From the NCBI RefSeq assembly GCF_000721075.1, contig NZ_JOEQ01000007.1, positions 1 through 64,000 of the forward strand: a DNA stretch of 64,000 nucleotides, given 5' to 3'. Positions within the stretch are counted from its first letter, which is position 1, and the number at the start of each line of letters is the position of its first letter. Origin of the DNA: Streptosporangium amethystogenes (GTDB taxonomy: Bacteria > Actinomycetota > Actinomycetes > Streptosporangiales > Streptosporangiaceae). Positions 16,326-23,958 of the stretch are shown here, piece by piece. A model generated the notes under the pieces. It saw only the letters and a list, made by a program, of their open reading frames with translations, ran no database searches and had not been told where the DNA came from. A program made the position numbers and the translations under genes.

Positions 16326-16604
16326 TCAGGCAGCGACCGGGTTCTTGCGCGGACGTCCGCGCGGGCGCTTCCGGGGAACAATCGCCCCCCGCAAAACGAG
16401 CTCGCCGCCCCAGACTCCCCATGGCTCCTCGCGCTCCAGCGCGCGGGCCAGGCATGCCTGGCGGATCGGACAGCCTCCGCAGAGCGCCTTGGCGAACTCC
16501 ACGTCCTCCGGAGACTCGGCGAACCACAGGTCGGGGTCGGTACGACAGGGGATTGTGGCTTCGTCGATCAGGTCCATGACCGTCTGGGCCCCCATCTGTT
16601 TCAC
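16326..16604 (-). CDS. whiB7: WhiB7 (WblC) redox-sensing resistance regulator
   Basis: A 92-residue WhiB-family protein. Four cysteines (20, 42, 45, 51; C-x21-C-x2-C-x5-C) would ligand a [4Fe-4S] cluster. The GVWGG turn (63-67) and a C-terminal AT-hook (RGRPRK, 82-87) identify it as WhiB7/WblC rather than another Wbl protein. WhiB7 binds the primary sigma factor and activates intrinsic antibiotic-resistance genes when translation is inhibited. Upstream lie its characteristic parts: an AT-rich autoregulatory promoter, an upstream ORF and a terminator. The position between AarF-like and uvrD2 genes is the usual one. Confidence 0.95.
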   Translation of the reverse strand: MKQMGAQTVMDLIDEATIPCRTDPDLWFAESPEDVEFAKALCGGCPIRQACLARALEREEPWGVWGGELVLRGAIVPRKRPRGRPRKNPVAA

Positions 16605-16662
16605 CTCTCAGCTAGGTGTTGATCTTCGGCTACCTCTTGGGTGGGGGTCAGGAATGACGCGG

Positions 16663-16703
16663 ACAAACAAGAAGGCCGCGGATCCTGGTGCGGATCCGCG
16701 GCC
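16663..16703 (-). terminator. whiB7 leader attenuator
   Basis: On the minus strand GGCCGCGGATC and GATCCGCGGCC form an 11-bp GC-rich stem around CGCACCAG, followed by TTCTTGTTTGT. It lies between the stop of the upstream ORF (16722) and the whiB7 start (16604), where an intrinsic terminator would block read-through unless translation of the leader is disturbed. Confidence 0.85.
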
Positions 16704-16719
16704 TGAAGGCTCTTTCCTC

Positions 16720-16734
16720 GGTCAGATTATGACC
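16720..16734 (-). promoter_or_regulatory. Hairpin over the leader ORF stop codon
   Basis: GGTCA and TGACC form a perfect 5-bp stem around a 5-base loop; the TGA stop of the upstream ORF lies within it. A second small GGAGG/CCTCC stem follows at 16735-16747. These could compete with the terminator and couple ribosome position to whiB7 expression. Confidence 0.5.
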
Positions 16735-17021
16735 GGAGGATGCCTCCAGGGTTGCGGACCGCGCAGTCCACCGTTTCCGATGTGCTTGGTCGTTGCTGCG
16801 TGGCTGCCGCCCACGAAGGTCGGGACAGCCGGGGCCTCTGTCATCGCGAAGGCGATCGACGCGGACCGGCGGTTGGCCTCGACCCAGAAGCGGGCAGGGT
16901 CGTCCTGCAGAACCGGGACTGCCGCGCCACAGGCGAGGAAGACCTGGCTGTCATAGGACAGTTGAGTGTTACGGCGCACGGAAGCGAACCCCATCCGGGA
17001 CGACATCAGAATGTTCTTCAC
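16722..17021 (-). CDS. whiB7 upstream leader ORF, 99 codons
   Basis: GTG at 17021 follows a strong GGAGGTGAG ten bases upstream. The frame of 99 codons starts MKNILMSSRMGFASVRRN and ends PWRHPPVII. It stops about 20 bases before the attenuator stem, the layout expected of a leader whose translation controls read-through into whiB7. Leader ORFs are known in whiB7/wblC genes of other actinobacteria; this one is long. Its product may also be a real small protein. No domain is recognised. Confidence 0.65.
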   Translation of the reverse strand: MKNILMSSRMGFASVRRNTQLSYDSQVFLACGAAVPVLQDDPARFWVEANRRSASIAFAMTEAPAVPTFVGGSHAATTKHIGNGGLRGPQPWRHPPVII

Positions 17022-17047
17022 AGCGGGCTCACCTCCATTAGTGGATC

Positions 17048-17067
17048 GTCGGACAGGAACGTCCGAC
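17048..17067 (-). other. 5' leader hairpin of whiB7 transcript
   Basis: GTCGGAC and GTCCGAC form a 7-bp stem around a 6-base loop just downstream of the predicted transcription start (about 17074) and upstream of the leader ORF SD. It may stabilise the transcript end or take part in the leader's alternative folds. Confidence 0.55.
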
Positions 17068-17080
17068 TTGCTTGACCATG

Positions 17081-17122
17081 ACCCTAAACCCGGGCCACCG
17101 GAGCGGGCAACATATTTTCTAC
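17081..17122 (-). promoter_or_regulatory. WhiB7-type autoregulated promoter
   Basis: On the minus strand an AT-rich block (GTAGAAAATATG, 17122-17111) directly precedes -35 TTGCCC (17110-17105); an 18-base spacer leads to -10 TAGGGT (17086-17081). An AT-rich element touching the -35 is what the WhiB7 AT-hook recognises in its regulon. This therefore fits positive autoregulation. Confidence 0.75.
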
Positions 17123-17136
17123 CTGCGGCTTTGCGA

Positions 17137-18003
17137 CTATCTCACGCGGATCATCGCTTCCTGCACTACCGACACGGCCAGTTCCCCGGACCGGGTGAAC
17201 ATCTCGCCCTTGGCGAGCCCGCGAGCCGCCCCCGACCACGGCGACTCCTGAGCATAGAGCACCCACTCGTCCACCCGGATGGGGCGGTGGAACCACATCG
17301 CGTGGTCCAGCGAGGCACCGGAGACATTGGAGGCGCCCCAGGCCAGGCCATGGGCCAACAGCACGGTGTCGACCAGGGTGAAGTCGGAGGCGTAGGCGGC
17401 GAGTACCACGTGCAGCAGCGGGTCGTCGGGCAGCTCCGCCTCGTAACGGAACCACACGTTGGTGTTCGAACCTCGAAGCTCCGGGTCGCGATGGGCCTCC
17501 CAGGTGAGCGGAGTCACATAGCGGGCGTCCACCGGGCGGGGCCTGGACGCCCACTCACGCATCAGTGAGTTCGTCCCCACGATCTGGAGCATCCGGTCCC
17601 GGTAGGACGGCAGTTCCTCAGGGCCGACCACCTGGGGCATCGTGGCCGCCTGGTGCTCGACGCCGGTCTCCTGCACGTGAAAGGAGGCCGACATGGTGAA
17701 TATCGCCTTGCCGTGCTGGATGGCCACCACCCGCCGGGTGGTGAAGGAGCGGCCGTCACGAACCCGCTCCACGTTGTAGACGATCGGGATGGCCGGGTCT
17801 CCCGGGCGGATGAAATAGGCGTGCAACGAGTGGACATCGCGGCCGTCGGGCACCGTTCGCCCCGCGGCGACCAGGGCCTGCGCGGCCACCTGACCGCCGA
17901 AGACACGCTGGATACGCTCCTCGGGACTGCGTCCCCTGAAGATGTCGAGCTCGATCTGCTCCAGGTCAAGCAGGTCCAGGAGCTCCTTTAACGCCTCGTT
18001 CAC
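17137..18003 (-). CDS. tesB: Acyl-CoA thioesterase II (TesB family)
   Basis: A 288-residue double-hotdog thioesterase. Recognisable segments are FGGQVAAQALVAAGRTVP, HSLHAYFIRPGDP and RDGRSFTTRRVVAIQ in the first hotdog, and ASLDHAMWFHRP near the end of the second. It hydrolyses acyl-CoA to free fatty acid and CoA. GTG at 18003 overlaps the uvrD2 stop by 4 bp (GTGA), so the two are co-translated; a longer frame adds an implausible Arg-rich extension. Pairing with uvrD2 is probably positional rather than functional. Confidence 0.9.
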   Translation of the reverse strand: MNEALKELLDLLDLEQIELDIFRGRSPEERIQRVFGGQVAAQALVAAGRTVPDGRDVHSLHAYFIRPGDPAIPIVYNVERVRDGRSFTTRRVVAIQHGKAIFTMSASFHVQETGVEHQAATMPQVVGPEELPSYRDRMLQIVGTNSLMREWASRPRPVDARYVTPLTWEAHRDPELRGSNTNVWFRYEAELPDDPLLHVVLAAYASDFTLVDTVLLAHGLAWGASNVSGASLDHAMWFHRPIRVDEWVLYAQESPWSGAARGLAKGEMFTRSGELAVSVVQEAMIRVR

Positions 18004-20063
18004 GCGCCCTCCGTATGGTTCGCGGCGGCACGGCACAGTTCAAGCACCGCTTCACCGTAACGCTCCAGTTTGACGCGTCCGATTCCCGTGATCGCCAACA
18101 GGTCCTGTTCTGAGACCGGCGCCCGCTCGGCGATGGCCTGGAGGGTGACGTCGGTGAAGACCGCCCACTGCGGGAGCTTCTCCTTCTTCGCGACTCCCGT
18201 ACGCCATGCCTTCAGCGCTTCGAGCAGTGCCTCGTCGTAGTCCGCGGGACAGGCGGCACACCTACCGAGCTTCTGCTCGGCGGCGGCCATCAGGGTCTTC
18301 CCACAGATCCGGCAGCTGATCGGCGCGGCGACCGGGCGGCGATCAGCCGCCGCGGGGGTGCGGCTCCGCTGCGTGGCGCGACCAGCCAGCCCGTCCAGGA
18401 ATCGGGAGGGTTTGCGGGAGCGCCGGCCTCCCGGCGAGCGCGCCAGCGCCCATGACACTCCCAGGTGGGCGCGGGCGCGGGTGACGCCGACATACAGGAG
18501 GCGACGTTCCTCCTCGATCTGCTCGGATGTCTCCGCGTAGATGATCGGCAGCATGCCCTCGGTGACGCCGACGAGGAAGACCGCGTCCCACTCCAGGCCC
18601 TTGGCCGCGTGCAGCGAGGCGAGGGTGACCCCCTCGACCGGCGGCGCGTGCTGCTCACTGGCCCGGCGCTCCAACTCCGCGACGAAGGCCGGCAGGTCCG
18701 CGCCGGCGGCGGCGAGGTCCTCGGCGAGGTCGGCCAGGGCTTTCAGCGACTCCCACTTCTCGCGGGCCTTGCCTCCGCCGGGTGGCTCGGGGGTGAGCCC
18801 GATGCCGGACAGGATGTGGTGCACGGTCAAGGTGAGCGTGTCGCCGGGTTCGGCGGAGCGTGCGGCGCCGCGCAGCAGCACGACCGCATGGCGGACCTCG
18901 GGACGCTCGAAGAACCGGTCGGCGCCGCGCAGCACGTACGGCAGGCCGGCCTTGCTGAACGCCTGCTCGTACGTCTCGGACTGGGCGTTGACCCGGAACA
19001 GCACGGCGATCTCACGGGTCGGCACACCGCCGGTGACGAGTTTCCGTACCGCCCGCGCCACTCCCTCCGCCTCGGCGGTCTCATCGTCGTACTCGGCGAA
19101 AACCGGTTCGGGACCGTCCGGACGCTGGGCGATCAGGGCGAGCTTGTGCGGGGTCCTCGCCCTGTCGAGCACCCGGTTGGCCAGGGAGACGACCTGGGGG
19201 GTGGAGCGGTAGTCACGGACCAGCTTGATCACGGTGGCGTTGGGGTACTCGACCGAGAAACCCGTCAGGTAGCGGGGCGTGGCCCCGGTGAAGGAGTAGA
19301 TCGTCTGGTTGGGGTCGCCGACCACGCACAGGTCGTCGCGTCCGCCGAGCCAGGTGTCGAGCAGCAGCTTCTGCAGCGGGTTGACGTCCTGGTACTCGTC
19401 GACCACGAAGTAGCGGTACTGCTTGCGGATCTCGCCTGCCACCTCGCGGTGCTCGGTCATCACGGCCGCGGTGAGCTCCAGGATGGTCTCGAAGTCGACC
19501 AGGTGCCGGTCGCGGCGGAGAGTCTCATACGTCTCGTAGAGCCGGGAGACCTCCTCGGCCGGTACGGGCGAGGTCCGGCCGGCCTTCTTCGCGGCCTCCG
19601 CGTAGTCTTCTGGGCCGATCTGGGTGACCTTGGCCCACTCGATCTCGGAGGCGATGTCGCGCAGCTCCGAACGGTCCTGGTTCCTACGCAGGGAGCGGCA
19701 GGCGTCGATCAGCAGCGGCAGCTTCGACTCGATCACCTTGGGCGGGTCGCCGCCGATGACCCGCGGCCAGAAGTAGGTGAGCTGGCGCAGCGCGGCGGCG
19801 TGGAAGGTGCGCGCCTGCACGCCCGGCGCGCCGAGCTGGCGCAGCCGCTGCCTGAGCTCGCCGGCCGCGCGTGTGGTGAACGTCACCGCCAGCACCCCCT
19901 GGGCGTCGACCACCCCGTTGCGGACGGCGTGCGCGATGCGATGGGTGATGGCACGGGTCTTGCCCGTCCCCGCGCCGGCCAGGACGCAGACCGGTCCCCG
20001 GACGGCTTCGGCCACCTCACGCTGCTCTGGGTCCAGTGCCGCCAGAATGTCGTCGGGCCTCAC
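18000..20063 (-). CDS. uvrD2: ATP-dependent DNA helicase UvrD2
   Basis: A 687-residue SF1A helicase. Walker A is AGAGTGKTR (GTGKT 32-36), the DExx box is VVDEYQDVNP, and motif III region reads VVGDPNQTIYSFTGA. After the helicase core come a four-cysteine element (CRICGKTL then GRCAACP) and a C-terminal HRDC domain (LLAITGIGRVKLERYGE). This domain order is that of mycobacterial UvrD2, a 3'-5' helicase that is essential in M. tuberculosis. It lies next to whiB7, as in other actinobacteria. Divergent from the esterase gene across 176 bp. Confidence 0.94.
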   Translation of the reverse strand: MRPDDILAALDPEQREVAEAVRGPVCVLAGAGTGKTRAITHRIAHAVRNGVVDAQGVLAVTFTTRAAGELRQRLRQLGAPGVQARTFHAAALRQLTYFWPRVIGGDPPKVIESKLPLLIDACRSLRRNQDRSELRDIASEIEWAKVTQIGPEDYAEAAKKAGRTSPVPAEEVSRLYETYETLRRDRHLVDFETILELTAAVMTEHREVAGEIRKQYRYFVVDEYQDVNPLQKLLLDTWLGGRDDLCVVGDPNQTIYSFTGATPRYLTGFSVEYPNATVIKLVRDYRSTPQVVSLANRVLDRARTPHKLALIAQRPDGPEPVFAEYDDETAEAEGVARAVRKLVTGGVPTREIAVLFRVNAQSETYEQAFSKAGLPYVLRGADRFFERPEVRHAVVLLRGAARSAEPGDTLTLTVHHILSGIGLTPEPPGGGKAREKWESLKALADLAEDLAAAGADLPAFVAELERRASEQHAPPVEGVTLASLHAAKGLEWDAVFLVGVTEGMLPIIYAETSEQIEEERRLLYVGVTRARAHLGVSWALARSPGGRRSRKPSRFLDGLAGRATQRSRTPAAADRRPVAAPISCRICGKTLMAAAEQKLGRCAACPADYDEALLEALKAWRTGVAKKEKLPQWAVFTDVTLQAIAERAPVSEQDLLAITGIGRVKLERYGEAVLELCRAAANHTEGA

Positions 20064-20239
20064 AGAGCCTCCTTACAAGCAGTCGAACGGACCGGGCCGC
20101 AACATCCTCCCAGGCTCTGGCCAAACCTCGCTCATTCTGGCAACATGCCGCCCTCGACCTGTATCGATCACCGAGATGCATAAAGTAGGTCTTTTGCCCC
20201 ACAATGAGGTGCGACTGGTTCCGGGGAAGGAAGAGGCCC

Positions 20240-21214
20240 GTGCGAAGTTGGGTAACCGTGGGTGCGCTCGCTCTGGCGGCGGCGATGGTCGGACCCGCGG
20301 TGGTGGACACGACCGCGGCTGCATACGCGATCTCAGCGCCGACCCAGGTCGGTGGTGGGAAGGCGGGCAAGGCCACCCCGACGCCGGCTCCGTCCCCGTC
20401 TCCGAGCACGGAGGCCGCCCCGCTGGCCCAGGGCACCCTTGTCGAAACCGTGGCCTACGGCCAGCACGTGCGCCAGCGCATGGACGTCTGGTACCAGCCC
20501 GACGAGCTGAAGCGACCGGGCGTCTTCCTGGTCCACGGCGGCTGGTGGTCCTCGGGTGACAAGAAGTACATGGCCGAGGTGAGCCGTAGCTACGCCGAGC
20601 AGGGCTACGTGGTCTTCAACATCAACTACCGTCTCTCCGGCGACGCCTCCTGGCCGGCCCAGCGCACCGACACCTTCGGTGCCATCACCACCGCACGACG
20701 GCACGCGGCGCGCTGGTCCTTCGACCCGAACAACTACGTGGTCGTCGGCTTCTCCGCCGGAGGCCATCTGGCCACCGCCGTCGGCACCTACAAGAGCCGA
20801 CTGCCCGGCCTGCGCGGCGTGGTCGGCATCTCTCCGGTGATCTCCCCGCTCACCGCGTACACCGAGGGCATCGACAGCCTCGACCCGAACAAACGCAAAC
20901 TGCGTGATTCAGCCATCAAGCTCGCCGGGGGCTGCGAGCCCACCGGTAAGTGCGCCAGGGTGTGGGCCAGCATGGAGGTGCCGTGGCACGCGAGCCGAGG
21001 CGACGCGCCCATGCTGATCGTGCACTCGTCGGACGAGTTCGTGTCGTCGGAGCACAGCAAGCAGCTCAAGGAGCACCTGCAGCAGGTCGGCGTGCCGGTG
21101 ACGGTGCTGACCGAGCAGGGCATCGAGCACAGCGCACCTCTTTACCGGCTGCCCGGCGTGGCGGAGCGGGTCCAGCAGTGGGTCGCGGAGAAGCTTCTCT
21201 CATTGGGAAGATGA
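20240..21214 (+). CDS. Secreted alpha/beta-hydrolase (esterase-like)
   Basis: GTG at 20240, preceded by GGAAGG, gives 324 residues beginning with a signal peptide (about residues 1-30, ending near AAAYA) and a Pro/Thr/Ser linker. The hydrolase core has the HGGWW oxyanion motif of the hormone-sensitive-lipase/BD-FAE class, the nucleophile in VGFSAGGHL, LIVHSSDEFV (acid) and GIEHSAPL (His). The likely reaction is extracellular ester hydrolysis. The frame extends 12 codons upstream with another ATG but without an RBS. Confidence 0.85.
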   Translation: MRSWVTVGALALAAAMVGPAVVDTTAAAYAISAPTQVGGGKAGKATPTPAPSPSPSTEAAPLAQGTLVETVAYGQHVRQRMDVWYQPDELKRPGVFLVHGGWWSSGDKKYMAEVSRSYAEQGYVVFNINYRLSGDASWPAQRTDTFGAITTARRHAARWSFDPNNYVVVGFSAGGHLATAVGTYKSRLPGLRGVVGISPVISPLTAYTEGIDSLDPNKRKLRDSAIKLAGGCEPTGKCARVWASMEVPWHASRGDAPMLIVHSSDEFVSSEHSKQLKEHLQQVGVPVTVLTEQGIEHSAPLYRLPGVAERVQQWVAEKLLSLGR

Positions 21215-21272
21215 AGGGCTCTCGCTTTGTTGCCAATGGCGCCGGACATCTCATGAGGGGATTTTTCACGAC

Positions 21273-21527
21273 ATGGCGCTGACTGTGTACACCACCACCT
21301 GGTGCGGACCCTGCAAGCGGTTGAAGAGCCAGCTCAGCCGCGAGGGCATCTCCTACAACGAGGTCGACATCGAGAGCAATCCAGACGCCGCCACGTTCGT
21401 CATGAGCGTCAACAACGGCAACCAGGTCGTGCCCACCGTCGTGCTCGACTCCCCCACCGGCCAGATCGTCAGGACCAACCCCTCGGTGATCGAGGTCAAG
21501 CGCATCCTGGCGGGCGCGGTCGTGTAA
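21273..21527 (+). CDS. mrx1: Mycoredoxin/glutaredoxin-like protein
   Basis: An 84-residue thioredoxin-fold protein with the redox site WCGPC (Cys11, Cys14) and the cis-Pro loop VVPTVVL. The size, the absence of extra domains and the location between uvrD2 and nudC match mycoredoxin-1 (Rv3198A in M. tuberculosis, from memory), which reduces mycothiol mixed disulfides. The active site there is CGYC; here it is CGPC, more thioredoxin-like. It starts 59 bp after the esterase gene. Confidence 0.88.
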   Translation: MALTVYTTTWCGPCKRLKSQLSREGISYNEVDIESNPDAATFVMSVNNGNQVVPTVVLDSPTGQIVRTNPSVIEVKRILAGAVV

Positions 21528-21608
21528 CCGTCCCCCCGCACCACTCGGGCCCCGGTTCCACCGAAAACCGGGGCTCCCGCATGCCTGGGCCCTGCGTAAC
21601 GGGCACGT

Positions 21609-22577
21609 TCACCAGTCGCCGGTCAGCGGCGCGCCGTACCAGGTCTCGATGAGCCTGCGGGCGATCGACACCTCCGACGGCAGGCGCACCTCTCCGCTCT
21701 CCATCGCCGCCAGCAGTTCGGCGCGGCTGAACCAGTGGGCCTCGGCGATCTCCTCGGAGTCGAGGACGAACTCCGTCGACGTGGCCCGCGCGAAGAAGCC
21801 GAGCATCAGGCTGCGCGGGAACGGCCAGGGCTGGCTGCCCATGTAGCGCGCGTCGGTGATCCGCACGCCGACCTCCTCGGACACCTCGCGCGCCACGGCC
21901 TGCTCCAGTGACTCGCCCGGCTCGACGAAACCGGCCAGCACCGACAGCCGCCCTTCGGGCCACTGCGGTCCTCTGGCCAGCAGACACCTGTCGTCGTCAT
22001 CGTGGATCAGCATGATCACCGCGGGGTCGACCCGGGGGAAGTGCTGGCTGTCGTCCTTGGGACAGACGCGCACATGCCCGCCGGCCCGGACCTCGGTGCG
22101 GCTCCCGCATCGGGGACAGTACTCGTGGGTGGAGTGCCATGCCTCCAGGGCGACCGCGTACACCAGCAGGCCGGCGTCCAGATCCCCCAGCAACGATCCC
22201 ACCTGGCGCAACCCGGCGGTGACGGTCTGCCCCTCGCCCGGTTCCGATGGGTCGAGCGGGGAGACGATCCGGTTGAAGGCGCCGGTATCGGTGGCCGCCG
22301 CCGCCACGGCGAAGTAGGCGATGCCCTCCGCGTCGAGGCCGAGCAGGTAACGCTCCCCCTCGGGAGCGTCGGCGGTGGACAGCAGGACCAGCTCCGCCTC
22401 TCCACCGTTGCGCCGGATCAGCGTCTGCCCGTCGTCGACGACCACGACCCTGGTCGCGGCGTCCGCCCAGGCCCGCTCCAGCCACTCGGTGTCACCGCGG
22501 AGCACCGCCGACCTGTCGATGGCGCTGCGCGCAAGCAGCAGCGGCCCCAGAAGTCCTTCTTGTGCAGCGATCTCCAC
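21609..22577 (-). CDS. nudC: NAD(H) pyrophosphatase NudC
   Basis: A 322-residue protein (GTG 22577, SD GGGGAGG) with an N-terminal domain, a zinc ribbon (CPRCGSRTEVR, then a lone VCPKDD cysteine), a canonical Nudix box (GFVEPGESLEQAVAREVSEEVG) split here between box and helix, and the family marker SQPWPFP. NudC hydrolyses NADH to NMNH and AMP and can decap NAD-RNA. The second half of the ribbon shows only one cysteine (VCPKDDSQ), so zinc binding may be altered. The adjacent mycoredoxin gene is convergent. Confidence 0.92.
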   Translation of the reverse strand: MEIAAQEGLLGPLLLARSAIDRSAVLRGDTEWLERAWADAATRVVVVDDGQTLIRRNGGEAELVLLSTADAPEGERYLLGLDAEGIAYFAVAAAATDTGAFNRIVSPLDPSEPGEGQTVTAGLRQVGSLLGDLDAGLLVYAVALEAWHSTHEYCPRCGSRTEVRAGGHVRVCPKDDSQHFPRVDPAVIMLIHDDDDRCLLARGPQWPEGRLSVLAGFVEPGESLEQAVAREVSEEVGVRITDARYMGSQPWPFPRSLMLGFFARATSTEFVLDSEEIAEAHWFSRAELLAAMESGEVRLPSEVSIARRLIETWYGAPLTGDW

Positions 22578-22764
22578 GCCGTTCCGCCTCCCCAAACGAG
22601 GCACATATTACGCCGCCGGAACGCGGAACCGCACAGAGCCGACGGCGTCACCCCTGGCCGGAGGCTATCCAGAAAAGATCCCGTCTTTTGACGACACGGA
22701 CATATACGGTCAATAGACCGATCATCCCGGCGCGATGATCTCCATCCCGCTAGGATGCACCGAG

Positions 22765-22783
22765 TTAGGTTAGCCTTACCTGA
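22765..22783 (+). promoter_or_regulatory. Iron box (DtxR/IdeR operator)
   Basis: TTAGGTTAGCCTTACCTGA is a 19-bp imperfect palindrome that closely fits the DtxR/IdeR consensus. It ends 17 bases before the first codon of the siderophore operon, so iron-loaded IdeR/DmdR would block transcription. A TAGGAT at 22751-22756 could be the -10. Confidence 0.88.
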
Positions 22784-22800
22784 TATCGGGGGTCCCTGCA

Positions 22801-23958
22801 TTGCGGCTGTACCTCACCGCGCTGAAACCGACAGACTCGGTCACCGACGGCTTCCTCCCGGCGGCACGCGTACTCGGGTGCGAGGTCACGATCCTCACCG
22901 ACCGGCCGGAACAGTACCGCGACCATGGAGCGGAGGTGCTCCGTTGCGACGTGCGCGACGCGCGGGCGGTGATCGACACCGTCGCGCACCACCGCGCCCC
23001 GGACGCGATCTTCTCGAACTCCGACCACATCCAGGCGGAGACCGCACTCGCCGCCGCGTACTTCGGACTCCCCGGCAAGGACTGGCGGGCCTGCGTCGAC
23101 ACCAAGAACAAGGCGCTCACCCGGCGGCGGCTGGCCGCGGCCGGGGTCGAGACCGTCCGTACCGCGCGGCTGGCACCGGCCGACCCGCCGGTCGCGGACG
23201 TGCCCTTCCCCGCGGTCGTGAAACCGCGCGAGGGCGTGGCCAGCGAGGACGTCGTGCTGGTCCACGACGCGGGCGAGCTCGCGGCGGCCGTCCTGTCCAT
23301 CAGGGGCAGGCGGCCGGCGGAGACGCTGGTCGTGGAGGAGTATCTCGACGGCCCCCTGCACACGATGGAGACGCTCGGCGACGGCGAGCGGATCAGGGTG
23401 CTCGGCGGTTTCCGCACCACTCTCGGACCGCTGCCGCACTTCGTGGAGGAACGGCTCGACTGGGAGCCGCCTCCCGGCCGCGACCACGTGCTGCGGGCGT
23501 TGGAGGCACTCCGGGTGGGGTTCGGGGCCTGCCACACCGAGTACGTGATGACCCCGGCCGGACCACGGATCGTCGAGGTCAACTACCGGGCGATCGGCGA
23601 CCACTGCGACTTCCTGCTGGCGAGCCTGCTCCAGGTGCCCCTGTTCGAGCTCGTCCTCGGGACGCATCTCGGGATGGCGGCGGCGGACCTCGCTCCGGTG
23701 CGGGGGCACGGGACCGCGCTGAGCCTGGTCGCCGATCGCTCGGGGACCGTGGTGGAGGCTCCCGGGACCGTCGTCCCCGCCTCCGGCGACCCGGTCCGGA
23801 TCTGGCACCGGCCACTGCGCGCCGTGGGCGACCGGATCGACCGGAGCAACACCAACCGCGACTACCTGGGCATCGTCCGCGCGACCGGGCCCGACCGGGC
23901 GGGCGTGGACGCCGCCGTCGCGGCCTTCAGGGCGGAGAACCCGTGGGTGATCGCGTGA
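22801..23958 (+). CDS. ATP-grasp ligase of siderophore operon
   Basis: The start is TTG at 22801 behind GGGGG; MRLYLTALKPTDSV is the typical N-terminus of ATP-grasp proteins annotated in siderophore clusters. The 385-residue product has the ATP-grasp elements FPAVVKPREGVASEDV (lysine and Gly-rich loop), LVVEEYLDG and RIVEVNYRAIGDH (Mg ligands). ATP-grasp enzymes join a carboxylate to an amine through an acyl phosphate. Here it probably builds an amide-linked precursor for the two NIS synthetases that follow with 4-bp overlaps. The iron box directly upstream indicates iron repression. Confidence 0.85.
   Translation: MRLYLTALKPTDSVTDGFLPAARVLGCEVTILTDRPEQYRDHGAEVLRCDVRDARAVIDTVAHHRAPDAIFSNSDHIQAETALAAAYFGLPGKDWRACVDTKNKALTRRRLAAAGVETVRTARLAPADPPVADVPFPAVVKPREGVASEDVVLVHDAGELAAAVLSIRGRRPAETLVVEEYLDGPLHTMETLGDGERIRVLGGFRTTLGPLPHFVEERLDWEPPPGRDHVLRALEALRVGFGACHTEYVMTPAGPRIVEVNYRAIGDHCDFLLASLLQVPLFELVLGTHLGMAAADLAPVRGHGTALSLVADRSGTVVEAPGTVVPASGDPVRIWHRPLRAVGDRIDRSNTNRDYLGIVRATGPDRAGVDAAVAAFRAENPWVIA

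Noticed and set aside
18465..20183. 572-codon plus-strand frame opposite uvrD2
   Set aside because: Antisense shadow of a gene with all helicase motifs.
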